DNA from: Cladocopium goreaui
Lineage: Eukaryota > Sar > Dinophyceae > Suessiales > Symbiodiniaceae
NCBI GenBank assembly: GCA_947184155.2
Contig: CAMXCT020001462.1
Coordinates: 1-64,000, forward strand
Length of the DNA stretch: 64,000 bases
Direction: 5' to 3'
The notes beneath the pieces were generated by a model. The model did not search any database. It was not told where the DNA came from and saw nothing but the letters and a program-made list of their open reading frames with translations. Of the stretch, positions 21,720 to 34,355 are shown in pieces. The first letter of the stretch is position 1. Every line of letters begins with the position of its first letter. Position numbers and translations under genes: made by a program.

Positions 21720-22960
21720 TTATATATATTATTATATATATATAATCACCATTCATCGCCATTCATCACCATTATATAACCGTGCCTGTGGCGTTCTGCT
21801 GCCGCCCAGGTCGTGGCGCCGATGGTGAGTTCAGCTTCGGTGCCTCAAAGGAGAAGCCTCCCTGCTTTGCACCTGACAGAAATATGGGATGAACATGGAT
21901 GAAATATGTTAAAATATGTTAAAATGATATATATATAATATGATATATGAAAATTGATGAAAACTGACATGAACCAGAAGATATCATGACAATAATAATT
22001 ATTATTCTATTATGATTTTTCTAGGTTCAACATGATGGATCTGGATGTTGTAAACAATTCACCCCGAAAAGGTTTAAAGTAAGATGATCCTGAGACTGGA
22101 AGCCATCGTGGATTCTTGAAACTACCTTCCGGCAAGGATTGAAAGAGAAACCTTGAACGGAGCAGAATGTCCACGCACACAATTTACATCAATTTACACA
22201 GGATTTGTATCTGTATGTAACATAGTATGTATCTGTTCCTTTTCGACTGCCCTGAGCGAAGCACTTGTGTTTTGGGGCTCATTGCCCAAAGTGCAGCGTC
22301 TCTTCTCTGGGCTCTGGCTCATGGGCTTTACGCGGACATTCCCAAGACGGAGCAACCAAAGCGCCTTGAGATTTGGCAGACTTCAATATTGTTGTAGTAC
22401 CTGCAAAGGATTTTAAGCTTGTTGAACTACGCGTTCCTAAACTTCTGAATTTCTATCTTCATAGGTGTTCGATCTTTGATCTGCTTGAATTGACAGCACC
22501 CTTCGTTGCCCAAAGCTCGAGCCACTCAGCCACAGTCAAGACTTGGTCTGCATTCGTCATGAAATGTGGATAGAACGGCCGGGATGTGTCGGGATGTAGA
22601 CCAAAAAACGGGGAAGTCCCTGTCAGATCTGTGAGGCTTTGGGAATCCGAAGTTCAGGGATTTCTCTGCAGGAGTTGGCATTCATCGCCCGTGCCTTAGG
22701 AAGGGGGAGCTCTGCTTGCAGCGCACTGGGCGAGTCTTGTGACATTGGGTCTGCCTGCAGCTTCTATTTTGTAAACCTTGAAGCCATGTTTTCATCTGGA
22801 ACAAGCGTGCAAGTGTAGGTGACAGTTAAAAGCTCCCCGTAGAATTGACATGAATTGACAAACTGAGAGAATAATGAGGTTCAAGCATCAGGTGCATCAG
22901 GTAAGAGAACCTGCAGAAAGTCTAGAACTGGGCAGAACGTTCTGGAGAAGATGCGTAAGA
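21720..22960. other. Unannotated genic-type DNA
   Basis: No exon recognised. The composition is like that of the introns further right, and 10-bp or 9-bp duplications of the intronic type occur (TTGACATGAATTGACA near 22,852; GCATCAGGT twice near 22,885). It may hold the unplaced 3' end of the RluA-type gene, whose last placed exon ends at 22,964. Confidence 0.35.
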
Positions 22961-22963
22961 CAC

Positions 22964-25900
22964 CTGGGATCTCTGGGAGCGGCACCAACTTGGCAGCATG
23001 CAAGAAGATTCGAGGCACCCTTGATTACAGACGATCAATTCGGACCGGCACTATGACAACTCGACTAATGAACCTTCCTCCGCCTTCATGCTTTCAGACA
23101 CGCGCATCTAAAGGATATTTAAAAGATGCACAACACGGTTCAACAAGTTTACAGTTGATAGGAGTTGACCATGTTTACAGAAGTATGTCGCGGCAGTTTC
23201 TACTCTTGGAGGTGGACCAGGAAGGGCAGCTGCCACCATAGGTTCCGTCCCCAACCAGCGGATGCCCTTGCCAAATCGCCATCGCCAAAGTCAATAAATA
23301 TAATAATATATATATATACCGTATATATCCCAACCTATCCCAACCTAAATGAGGTTGAATATTCAAGCCCCAAGCACAAACTTGCAAAGGTCTGCCGTGA
23401 TGATTCCCAGTCTCTACAAGGTATCCAGGATAAATTCTATGTATATTCTATGTTCAGGTTGCATTGAGCATGAAGGGGGTGCCTTCTTAAAGCCATGGAG
23501 ATAGTGAAACAATCTCTGGGGATCTCTGGCGCCTTCGTGGCTCAGGTGAACTCGGATCTGATGCAAGCGGCCTGTGTAGATGCGCACCTCAAAGGTCAAA
23601 CATCGCCATGGACCCCATCCGCGTCCGTTCCAATGACATAATGAAACCAACTCATTGCCTTTCACAATCCTTTCACATATCACATATTTTCTACATTTTT
23701 TCACATGCCTTTCACTGCGATCGATTCCAGCCTTGACAAAGCTGACAGCCTCACCTGGCCAAGGCCACAGAAAAGGGATGTGGAAATATGTGGAATGTGA
23801 AAACGTTGGGAAGTCTTGGGATGAAGATTTCCCGGGTTTTTTTGCTTTTTTTCAAGACAGTTGTGCATTTCTCATTATTTCTCTACTCCAAGGACTCTCC
23901 AAGGATTCTCCAAAGCCAAAGCTTTGCATGTTGTGCAGTTCGGTCCCCTGCCTCCAGGCCCCAAGGCATGCGCCTGGACAAGCATATCAAACCCACTCAA
24001 GGTGTCAGTGGATGGACAGCGCAAAAGAATCAAAAAGAATCAACAAGATGCAAAAAGTTCGTTGTGAGTCCGACTTGATTCCTGGTCAGCATTCTTCGAT
24101 GATCTTCGATGCATCCTGTATCGTTTGCACACATCAAAAAAGACAACTTGAGTACTGGGCCACATCTCGAATCTCAGTGCGCGCACGTCGACCACATGAG
24201 GAGACTTGGCTTGTGTGACGTCCAGCACCTGGCTCCTCCATATACGTGGATATACTTGGCACAAGCACGACCTGAACCCGTTCCAAACCTTAGAGGACGC
24301 ATCCTTTCAAATGTACTGTAACATCACATATTTACGTAAATATTTATATACACGAATATCGCAAAATTATATATGAGTGCAACATGCAATGTGATATTGC
24401 AAGTACACACCAACCAATGCATGCCGCACTGAAGGAATATGAAGGAATCAAACCGCAAATGGGAGCAACAATGTCACAAACAATGTCAGCCTATTAATTA
24501 ACATATTTTGGCCATGAAGTTACCTCGATTATATAACTACTAGTTGCTAGCATACTATTGATATCGAAAAGAGCTTTCTTGATGTGTTTGGATAAAGTTG
24601 CAGGGCATGATCTTCATTTCATCCTGGTTGGCATGCCGGTTTTGTTGATTATTTATATACAGGATAAATTCAGAGAATGCGTGCATGAGCATCCAATTTA
24701 AAAAGAGTAACACGCATCGCAGTTCTTCATTTAATGCAGGCAGCTCCCTACAACTTGCCCCTGCAACTTGCAAGCGTGTTTGAAAGGTCAAGAAGATTGT
24801 CGATGCGGTACAAGTACTGGCCCAGGAGGTATTGTGTGAAGAAACGTCATGGTCAGGCCGAATGCCCCAAACAAACTACATAGATTTAGAATTTAGAATG
24901 ATTTGGATCCAATTAGCATGTTGAAATTAATCACCTTTGCTGGCCTGGACTTCATCTCCCAATCAGCACCCAAGGGCACTATCTGAGAGCTTCTTAAATG
25001 GCTATCAATCTTGTGCACAACGATCACGAACATAGCCAAAGCAAGAATGCCATATAATGCCACCTTGCTCACGCTAGCTCCACCTGACAATGATTGGCAG
25101 GCTACTAGTAGCCCTGAGAAGTCAGTCCTTGGGCAGAATCCTCTGAATGCCACCTTCAAGTAGCCGTGGCTCTTGCGGCAGCCAGCCTCATTGTGAATGC
25201 GGCGAATGCAAAAATGTCGCGAGCGTTCGGGTTCAGAATCAAGTTGGCAGTTGGAGTAATAGAAAAAAGTCCAACGGCATTGGCTGGTGCCAGTTGCGAA
25301 GCTGAGCAGCCACACCATCACACAAGCACAGATACTCCTGTGAGCAGCTGCTGCGCCACTGTGGACGTAGAAGCAAAGAAAAGGCGATGCTCGGATGACT
25401 CGAATAACTTCCCATGCTCGGCAAGGCTCCATCTTCAGGATTCCTGACTGTCTCTCTCGTATGATTTCTATTACGCGTCCTTCTGCACTCGCTCTGTTGC
25501 AAACGCCAGGCGAAGAGCATAGTAGCTGCCAGGGCTGCGAAGTTCCATGACTCTCTACCCCTTTTGATCAAACTATCAGGCCTCTGATATGTTGGCGCCC
25601 ACATCACCATACCTGACCTTAGCTCATGAGACCAATAATATCAAACAATATCAATGGTGAAGTCCGAGTCTCAACTCTGCTGAAACTAGGCGGCTATCGA
25701 GGCCTTTAAGAATTTATGTGTAGTGAGTTATGCGCATGTCACCACTACAGTGCTGACTCCCTCCAAGCTCCCCCACGTTTCACGGTCCAAGCGATGCACA
25801 AGGCCGTAAGAGGCAACAGGGTCTCTAGCCTCAGAGAACATAAATCGTAACGCAAAATCACCATCAGCAAGAAACAAAACAAAGCCGTGAGCCAAGCTCT

Positions 25901-26320
25901 GGCTGTACCTTCTGCTCAAGTCCGCTAAGCGGTTGGCAATGGGGCAGTCGGGAAATCTATGGCCCAACCAATCCTGCAGTCGAAAGTAGGGAACCTTTGG
26001 TACTGTGAATGTCTTGAGCATTGCAATGCAGATCAACACGGAAGCCGGTGAACGAGCTCCCCTGAAAAATCGGATTGTTACAATATGTTACAACGATGTG
26101 TTTTAAATTGTCTTAATCCAACATGCGTGAGACGGTAATTTGTTTTCATCCATGAACTACACCACCCGTCAATGCTTGACATCACCATCCAGGCCTGCAA
26201 CTGTGGTCCTGAGCTGTACCTCAGACTCACGAGGGTGAAGCAGTGAAGCGAGTTGCCTCGAGTTGTGGATCTCATCTGAGCACTTGGCACCGCCTGGTCT
26301 TCTCCATCAGAAACGGTGAC
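22964..26320 (-). CDS. RluA-family pseudouridine synthase (multi-exon, partial)
   Basis: Enzymes of this family isomerise uridine to pseudouridine in rRNA or tRNA. Minus-strand exons in order: 26,320-26,231 (possible N-terminal exon, ends CTC|GTGAGT); 25,994-25,938; 25,829-25,777 with YGLVHRLDRET, the family's catalytic-Asp motif; about 25,117-25,084 with SGLLVACQSLS; a gap; about 23,650-23,533 with YTGRLHQIRVHLSHEG; 23,266-23,218 with HPLVGDGTYGG; 23,019-22,964 with PRIFLHAAKL. These match conserved family blocks in the right order. Introns 25,937-25,830 and 23,532-23,267 start GC; 23,217-23,020 starts GT; all end AG. The join between HRLDRET and SGLL has no normal acceptor. The segment between the catalytic core and the TGRLHQIR exon is not placed, and neither is the stop. 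Target RNA and compartment cannot be told. Confidence 0.75.
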
Positions 26321-26329
26321 CTGGCAAAA

Positions 26330-27689
26330 AATACATGTACATAATATTATAATATAATATATAATGCAACAACAAAAACATGAGCACTCGGCACTGCACT
26401 TGTGGAAACATCTGGCGCCGTGTGACGGGTTTGTGTCTGCAAGGGCATGAAACGGCAGCGTCATGGCACCTCCCAGCCAGGCGGTTTCCAGACCTCGAAT
26501 GCAAATTGCTCTAGTGGAATCTAGTGGAATGATGTAGAAACTCAAACACTAATCATGTCACTTTCGCGTAACATTTAATGAAAGGCAGAAAGCATAACAT
26601 TCCTTGCAGAATCTTGCAGAAGTTGTCTGCCCTTTACGATCCGGACCTGGCAAATCTGGCAATTCCCTGTGTTTTTTGATTCATTTCTCTATCCTGGGGC
26701 TCGGGCGATGCAAACACCTTGCTGCCAGCGCAGAATTGCGGGCTCGGTCATGCCTCACAGCTTCAGGTGATGGCCTGCTCATGAACATTCTGCGGAATTG
26801 CACGGTTTCAAGCTTTTATGCTCTTGGATGCTCTTGGTTGGCTGCTGTGCTGCCCCAGAACCGGCGCGAAGTTGAACTGCGAAAACGCACATTTTATGCA
26901 TTGGCATTGCCATGGCATTCGTGATGCTTGACTGCTTGTGGTGGCAACTGCTCCAGATCAAGAATCCATGCATTATCCATGCACATCATAAGGCTCTGAA
27001 GCTTTTCATCCTGTGATTTCCCTTAGTTTCGATTGAAATCCGATATTGCCTTGAACTTCTCATCCAGCCGTGCACCATGTCTCTGAAGGCATTGGGCCTA
27101 GTCACATCAAACAGGCAAGACTCACTGCTATCTCAAATGCAGGTAAAAGATGTGCAGCAACCATCCAGGTGTCAAGCTGCTGCAGCTGGCACATCTGCAG
27201 CGCCCGATGGCTTCGCAGAGAGCCTTCAAAAAGCTGACAGGCTCAACAAAAACTGGCCCATTTTGCCACCTTTATCGTTGTCTTTGGTGGCCGTCACTAC
27301 TGAAAAAGTGAATGATCTGCCGAGGCTCTTCCCAAACAAAATGACAAGATAAGACATGATTGTGAAATCTTACAAAGACCAGATCAAGTATTCTCACATA
27401 TTCCGACATTCTTGTGCGGTTTGTCTGAATCCTAAGGTCTTGGCACAGTAAATGCATAGGCAAGGCTCAACGCAGGCATGTAAGCCTGCAGACCACACAA
27501 TGAGCTTCTTATGCAATCCATCATAGAATATCATAGAATCATATTCCTTTATACTTGCCGGAAATAGTTTCGGACGGATTCAGCAAGTCTTTGCTCGGTA
27601 CGTTACATGCGTTGCACGAGCACCTGGTTTTCACCACAGAGGCCCCGAGAGACCCCAAAAAGAGTCTTGCTGTTGGATTTTCTGTGATC
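26330..27689. other. Intergenic or intronic DNA, no gene recognised
   Basis: Short ORFs only. Several 10-bp tandem duplications of the intronic type occur (26,511/26,521; 26,603/26,613; 26,818/26,828; 27,521/27,531). A plus-strand ORF at 27,077-27,352 has no recognisable motif. Confidence 0.4.
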
Positions 27690-29027
27690 TTATTTGGGCA
27701 CAAGCTGCAACTTTGGCTGCTGCCAGCCTTGAAAAGCTTCGGCCTTCGGCAGGTAAAGCCGCATGACAAGATAAAAGGGGCCAGCAGGAGCAGGCAGCCA
27801 ATTAGATTCCAAGTCTTTCCCTGGGGAGGCGGCAGATATGTACAGAGTAAGTGAGCCATCAGAGGTCTTCATGGAGGGCACCATGGCACTGTTCAGCAAG
27901 TAGCGGTTCAGTTGGTTGGACACCAAGAGCTGGCTTACACCATCATACATGGTGAGAGACCAAAATGCTGTGGCAATTTCTTGGTCCACTTTTGACAGCA
28001 CCATCTTGTAAGAAGCCTTCGCACCATCCAAGATTTGGCCATCTAGCTGCTTGTACAAGGGGTAAAAGGCCTCCTCCCGGGAATTGCCGTAAATCCCTAG
28101 CTTTGCGCCTGCAAACCTCTTGATGTAGTCATTTTTCAAGAAACTCCGTGTGCCAAAAAGGTCTCCGCTTGACATTGTTCCCAAAGCGAAACTCTTCTCG
28201 ATAACCTTCTCATACTCTGCCCAGCCATCTTGCATACCCATCTCCAAAGCGCTTCGCATTTCTTCAGAAATCTTGGAGAGATGAAATCCTCCACTGCCAA
28301 TGCCAATTTTCAGGAAGCGATCACGAAGTTGAGTTTCGCTATCATGAACTGGGAGGTTTGACAGCATGAAATCAAGGATCTCAAACATGGCCACTGACAT
28401 GGTCACCGTTTTGTCAGATTTAGGCCAGTTGAGTGCTTTGGGCTCAGGACCAGGCTTGCCAAGAAAAGCACTCAAGGTCTCTACTTTGTAACCTGCCTGA
28501 ATTGCCTTGACATTCTCCAAATCCTCCGGCCCCTTGAGCTGCGTGCGCACGATTGCCAGGGCGAAGGGTGTCTCACAAGCAATGACTTTGTCCACTTTTG
28601 CAGGTTTGCCGTCACCACTGTAACCACCCCCTAACCATCCAGGGCCACTGATCATGTAGACACCACCCTGGTTTCCTGTACAGCGTGTCCCCAGATAGTC
28701 GAAGTTGTGGGTGTACATGTCAATGAGTTGGAAAGAGAAATAGCGATCCTTTTCAATGACTGGGACTTGGATTACCACAGGCTCTGCACGCAAGTCGAGC
28801 CATGCAAACGAATAGGGTGTATCAGAGTTCGGCGTCACGATGACCTTGTCGTCTGGGGTGAATACACGAGCAGTGTTGCTGATTGTGTTGAAAGGAGCCT
28901 TGTAGTCTTTGTTGTCAACATCCACTGAGTAAGCATAGAGCGTGTTGTAGTTCTCGCATATCGGCCATCCGTAAATGAATGCCTCTTTGGCAATCGAACG
29001 CGTCTCTGCGCTGGACAGCGTGCTCAT
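27690..29027 (-). CDS. DUF1254/DUF1214 domain protein, intronless
   Basis: A single uninterrupted ORF of 445 residues with an ATG start and a TAA stop. Residues 15-31 (EAFIYGWPICENYNTLY) and the block TPNSDTPYSFAWLDLRAEP are typical of the DUF1254 N-terminal domain. FWSLTMYD, LNRYLLNS, DGSLTLYISAASPG and SNWLPAPAGPFYLVMRLY near the C-terminus are typical of DUF1214. The family is common in bacteria and patchy in protists; its reaction is unknown. There is no obvious signal peptide or membrane span. Length matches the family, so the gene looks complete. It is the only long gene in the window without introns, which suggests acquisition from a bacterium or retroposition, and it shares strand with its neighbours. 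No intronic-type 10-bp duplications were noticed inside it. An in-frame start further upstream is not needed. Confidence 0.9.
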   Translation of the reverse strand: MSTLSSAETRSIAKEAFIYGWPICENYNTLYAYSVDVDNKDYKAPFNTISNTARVFTPDDKVIVTPNSDTPYSFAWLDLRAEPVVIQVPVIEKDRYFSFQLIDMYTHNFDYLGTRCTGNQGGVYMISGPGWLGGGYSGDGKPAKVDKVIACETPFALAIVRTQLKGPEDLENVKAIQAGYKVETLSAFLGKPGPEPKALNWPKSDKTVTMSVAMFEILDFMLSNLPVHDSETQLRDRFLKIGIGSGGFHLSKISEEMRSALEMGMQDGWAEYEKVIEKSFALGTMSSGDLFGTRSFLKNDYIKRFAGAKLGIYGNSREEAFYPLYKQLDGQILDGAKASYKMVLSKVDQEIATAFWSLTMYDGVSQLLVSNQLNRYLLNSAMVPSMKTSDGSLTLYISAASPGKDLESNWLPAPAGPFYLVMRLYLPKAEAFQGWQQPKLQLVPK

Positions 29028-29029
29028 CG

Positions 29030-30480
29030 CTTGACGGGCGTCAAATGCGTCAAGACTTCAAAATTTGCTCTGAAATATGGCTGCATGGCATCGAAATCCA
29101 AGGTCTGGAGCAGCATGAAGATTGCAAACAGCAAAGGCAGCCATAGGTGCCAACACTGACTGAAGGCTCTTTCACACCAAAGTCACTCCATCCAGTAACA
29201 CTAAAGGAAAAAATAGTACCAAACAATAGCAAACACATAATAAAACCTCATAGATCCTCATAGAATAATGCTGGAAAAACATGGAAACACGTAGAGGACT
29301 GCCTCTTGCATTGACGACTCTTCTGCACAACTCCTTGGTATTGTCAACGCTGGAGCGCTTTGATAGACCAGTCATATCTATCTAAGAACCTGGCTACCTG
29401 GCGGCTAGTGCTATCTGGCATTACCTACTGTAGCATTACCTGGGCATACCTGGACGATGGATGATCTTGAGAGCCCAGCTTGAGAAGAACCACAGCTCTG
29501 AGCGAGATGGCCACAAAGAGGGGTTCACCTCACAGCTTCTGCACACAGCGTTGCAATACGGCACAATGCGTCACATGACCAGATCATGTTGTGCATCGAG
29601 CCCTTCATAGCCCTTCAGCGACTTGCCACTTTGTTGGCGACTTGTTTGGGCTAATTCGAATTTAATCCATTTGAGTCCAACGCGACTCTTTTTCACTTCC
29701 GCGAAGTCTCATGCCTGGACTGCCGTTGATCTGCAGGACTTGCATTGCCACATGCATCACACTGAGGCTGCAGCAATCATTGACAAGTTCTGTGAATCCA
29801 ACGCGTGAGCCTCATCCGCGCATGAGCTTTGAAAGCATACTGCACTGGCTGTTCAAAGGTCTCCTAAAAGTTTGAATCATTTTGAATCCCTGCAGCTTCC
29901 ATCAGTGTCCATCATTGCGCGCTGCTGAGGGTCTTCATTGATTTTCATTGGTCTTTTGTTGACTTTGGATTTCCTGGGCCCAAGGCCCGAAGCAGCGCTT
30001 CCGCTGCAGCTTTGTCCATCAGTGCATCAAATGGTGAGCTGAGAGTCACGAATGCCCAAACCTCGAGGATCGTAAGTTATCGTAAGGAATGGAGCGCCAC
30101 CAAAACTAATGATAACTGATGCCTTCCAAGAAGGATCAAACAATGACACAATGATGAAATATATTGAAATATCGATAGAATTCGATAGAAGTGTTCCGCT
30201 CGAGTACTGCCGAGGTTGCCGCGGTGTTGGACATGGCCTGGTCGTTGAAGCCTGATTGCAAGCTGTTGGTACGCCTGCTCGGGCCTGTTCCTTCTCATGA
30301 CCGCTTCCTCTTAAGATCTTTTAAGATCTTCCAATCGATACTGCTGAAAAGTGTTGCATGTTGCCATGTTGCTCTCATGTTCTCCCTCCCTCCCTCCCTC
30401 CCTCCTTCCCTCCCCCTCCATCGCTATACTCTGATCTTGCCGTCTTTTTGGGGGATCTGTCTGCCAATGCTATCTACTTG
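29030..30480. other. Intergenic or intronic DNA
   Basis: No exon recognised. It contains 10-bp duplications at 30,171/30,181 (ATCGATAGAA / TTCGATAGAA) and 30,311/30,321 (TTAAGATCTT twice), and a TCCC tetranucleotide run at 30,379-30,420. Confidence 0.4.
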
Positions 30481-31066
30481 TCCATGTCTACAGGTCATCG
30501 GCCTGACATCTTTGCTACCGCCTTGCTGGCAATGTTTGCCTTGGAACGATCACTTGGAGTGTGTGAGGCTTGGGTTGCTTTGCAGCATGCAGTCACAGTC
30601 ACACGCAGTCGCATTCTGGCAATCCGGCAAAGAGGAACACCCATGAAACAGTCAAAGAGGAAATTTGGCAGAAGCAGGTCATTCAGGTCCGGTGACTTGG
30701 GTAGTGGCCATAAGGGGTTCATCCAAAATGCACAGCTTCCCAAACCTCAGAGCTGCAGGTGCTGCCGGTCTCTGGATGTCTCTGGTCGCTCTGATTTCTG
30801 GCGGGAGCGCACCCTCACGCAGTGGAGGCCAACTCTGTGGGCTTGAACTGGTCTATCTGCAACACGTGACCAACACTGAACATACGCAGAGTGTCATCAT
30901 GTGTCATAAACTCCGGCGTATACGGATACTTGTGTGAAGAGAGAGAGTCTGTAAACACGATGGAGTCCACGTGACACATGCACAACGCGAACGTTGCCTT
31001 CGCAATGGAAGCATCTGAAAGCACCTTGGGCCGCGTTTTTTTCATGGCTTGGGGGAAACTAGTCAA
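30481..31066 (-). CDS. Possible exons of an unknown protein
   Basis: Minus-strand segments at about 30,840-31,040 have protein-like composition (stretch around CHVDSIVFTDSLSSHKYPY). Near 30,720 the minus strand reads GKLCILDEPL, which resembles a Walker B/ATPase segment but is too short to decide. The plus strand is also open at 30,358-30,846. Strand, exon ends and product are uncertain. Confidence 0.2.
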
Positions 31067-31606
31067 ACCAACTCAAACGTACTCAAAAGATCGCATCCTC
31101 AGTTCCCGGCTTTCATTACAGCCTCCTCTCTGACTCTTACAGCTGCAAATGTCTGCGTGATGTTGGACAAGTCCTGCCAGTCTGACAAACGCCAGAAACA
31201 GTGTCAAGGCAGTCACTTGAAATCCACGTCTGTAGACTTGAACATCTTGAAAGGATTCAAAGGCAGAGCGGAAGAAAAACTCTGCTTGACTCCTGACTGT
31301 TGAACTCGTTTCTGTACGCTGGGACCTTGCTGCCAACCGCCTGCCAGGCTGCCGGCATGCCCAAGACAAACACAATAAGAAACTTAAGAAACAATAAGAA
31401 ACTTTAAGAAACCATATGCAACACCAGGCTGCACGCACTCACACAGAGCTGGCCCACTGGTCCAAAAGGTGTTGTGGCCCCTAAGATTAATTCCCGCCTT
31501 GAACACGGCAATATCCACGAACTGAATCTCAGCAGTGCTCCAAGCAAAGCCTTGATACACTGTGGAGCTTGGGTAATCGACTGGGAAGCTCCCATTTCTT
31601 GCAGCC

Positions 31607-31912
31607 TCAACACGCGTCTATGTTTGAAAATCGTGTGTCATGTTTGGCTTTGCTCTGGGCTCTGTCCTCTGGGACTCCCACTGGCCAAACTCCGCGCATC
31701 GAACCTGCGACTTGATAACTCACAGGATTTGTGTCATCAATTTGCGTAGCATTGCAGCCTGCAATTTCCGGCCCCAATCTGACAGAAGGCCTTTGTATCT
31801 TCGTAAGCGCCGCTGCAGACATCGCTTCCAGCAATGGGAGATCGCTGATCTGGAATACTTGCACAACGTCAGATCTTTCAGAAGCTGTGGGCATTTCAAG
31901 GTGTGCCTTCAA
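31607..31912 (-). CDS. Possible exon, unknown protein
   Basis: About 100 minus-strand codons, well balanced, with a segment SDVVQVFQISDLPLLEAM that looks coding. No family recognised. Nearby 31,073-31,438 and 33,023-33,238 on the same strand have similar character. They may belong to one gene between the DUF1254 gene and the cytochrome b5 reductase module. Confidence 0.2.
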   Translation of the reverse strand: MKAHLEMPTASERSDVVQVFQISDLPLLEAMSAAALTKIQRPSVRLGPEIAGCNATQIDDTNPVSYQVAGSMRGVWPVGVPEDRAQSKAKHDTRFSNIDAC

Positions 31913-34355
31913 AGCAGCAGCTCTTCATGCCATGCCAGCCTTCGATTCGAAACATGCCAACTCGAAGGGGTTCAACAAAGCTCAACATGGACGAGAACGA
32001 GTATCACCCCATGTCTTGAGCGTCCAGGGGGAGGTCTTTGCCGAGGGGATTTGATTTTGCTAAGAGCTCTGCCAGATTCTTCGGTGCAAAATCAAGCCTC
32101 GGAAAACTCAAGGAGTAGGGTGGCAGACCGGTGTTTCAGCCAGGGTTGTCTGGCCGGAGAATGTCATACATTGTCATACTGTAAGGCATGCTGCTAGGGT
32201 AGAAGCGCAGTTTCTCTCGCACAGTCGCAAGTGGCCTTGTGCTTGCACAGGGCCCAAGAGAGTGCAACATGGTGCATGCAGCAATATGCAGCAGCATGGT
32301 GCAAATGGATGCAAATGGTGCGATCTATGAGGGACCAGGTGTTTTCATCCACAGGAAGGTCCGCCCAAATTCCATTTGCCAACAAACGCAAGACCAGGCG
32401 CCTGAAACAGCATCTCCTTTCTCAGCTGAAGTCTGGCCCAGGCCTTTGCCGCAAGGGAACGATCCACAATGTCGCAAATGAATGCAAATGATCCATCGTG
32501 GCCCATCATGATGCATCATTGAATCATATTGAATCATGATCCTGATATAATCCGATATAATCCATTGATATCCATTGATCAATCTTTTGAGTTCTGCTCC
32601 CATAATGTGTTCTGCAGTTCGAACCTGAAACTGGCACGCTCAGGAGGCTCAGGATGATCAAAATGAAATTCCAGCCATTGGCTATGCGTCTTTCCAACAG
32701 CATGCTGCTCATGCTGCTCGAGAGTGTGGCATCCATTTGCTGACAGGTTTCAGGATATATGATGGACATGCTTCTGCATAAGAAATTTAGATAAACATAG
32801 ATAAACGAAACCCCTGCCCCCAAAGTTCAATGTTAATGTCAACTGAGGTGCGTTGGCCCCAATCGACGAAAGAAATCAAACCCCTATAGCACCGCACTTG
32901 GTAGCACGCACCATGAAACATTAAGATTTGGGGGGTCACCATGAAGTACTTTGCAGTGTTTGAATATTTTGTCCATCTACTGCATCATAGAGTCAATGGG
33001 AACCTGTTCATGCTAGACATGTTCAAGATTGTTCGAGCATGTTCAATCTTCCGTTGCAGTTGCGTCTAATTGGAGATTCATGGGGCAGTCGGACATCTTT
33101 TTCGATCTGGGATCCGAGCGGCTGCAACTCCCTCAACTGATTCTGCAGAAGTGGTGCCATGGCCGCCAAGCATGACCTGAGGAATTTGAGATTGGATGTG
33201 ATGTCATTGAGGTGTGGGACTGCATTTTTGACACTCAAGCCATGCTCACAGTTGATTTAACTTCACTTGCACCTAGAACTCAAACAGAAACTAACTATAT
33301 ACGGTATACTACGGTTTCTTCTCACTCTGCATTTCATCAGCTGAGGTCCTGTCTTCTCCAAGTGCCTGGTGGTACCAAATGACTGCGCCACATTTGCAAG
33401 TTGTCGCGGGCCTGGGGAGCTCGCAAGTTCCACAAGTTCCACAAGTTCAATCGTGTGCCAAATGTATCAATCACATCCAATCACCCAATATCAGAGCATA
33501 TCAGAGCAATATCACAGGGAGAACTTGACCACTGTGCCATGTGCGATTGCTGCATGGCTAGGACTGGCTAGGACGCTCAAGCACCGAAGCCAAACTGAAG
33601 ATCCTGCTGTGCTCGTGCATTCTTTGGATCACCTGGGCCGTTGATATCATCGGTTCCGCAAGACGAACAGTGGTGAGGCGCTGCCTGATGACCAACGGCA
33701 GCTAGTAGAGTTTGATCGACCTAAGCAGTGATGTGGTATGATGCCGTGGCTGGACTTTCGTTGCTCGCACTCTGCTGGGCTATTTCGGTGATGAGGGTCA
33801 GGCAGAAGACAACTTAGCCATTGCTCACAAAATACTGGATAAGTCTTGCGGCCTGAGTGACATTCTTTGGGCGCATGGGATTGGGAAAGCATGAGTATAT
33901 ACTGCGGTTCCTGAACGAGAAACACATGAACAGAGATCCTGAGAGCGAATCCCAAATTGACTGATGGAAGCCTATGTCTCTCGACCAATCACTCCAAGCA
34001 GAGCCTCACTGTGTCATTGTACTCCCACACATGTCAGTCCACTATAATGAAATCTGATGTGCCATGATGTGAGCATCGATCACGGAGTTTTGGAATGAAT
34101 GAGTCTACGCAGAACATGCACTGCGGCACTTTTGAATCGGATGCCTCTCATCATCTCCAGGCAGAAAAGGGGAGAAAGCTGGGTGAGTGGGCCCCACAGG
34201 GGCGCAAAAGACATGGCGACCGTCACACCATTCTTTCCCAGCTGAGTGGGATGGGTCGGTCAATAAGGGCAACCATGAAATAGGGCACAGTAGCATGACT
34301 GCGCTCTTTTGTGGCCTCCGAACAGGCCGAATGGCACTCAGTATGCAATGATCAC
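31913..34355. other. Mostly intron-like DNA
   Basis: Apart from a weak minus-strand exon candidate at 33,023-33,238, nothing recognisable. Notable for dense 10-bp tandem duplications, including three in a row at 32,521-32,580 (GAATCATATT/GAATCATGAT, GATATAATCC twice, ATTGATATCC/ATTGATCAAT). Confidence 0.45.

Noticed and set aside
30700..30745. ABC or MutS-type ATPase (CILDEP on the minus strand)
   Set aside because: A six-residue similarity without Walker A or signature motifs nearby.
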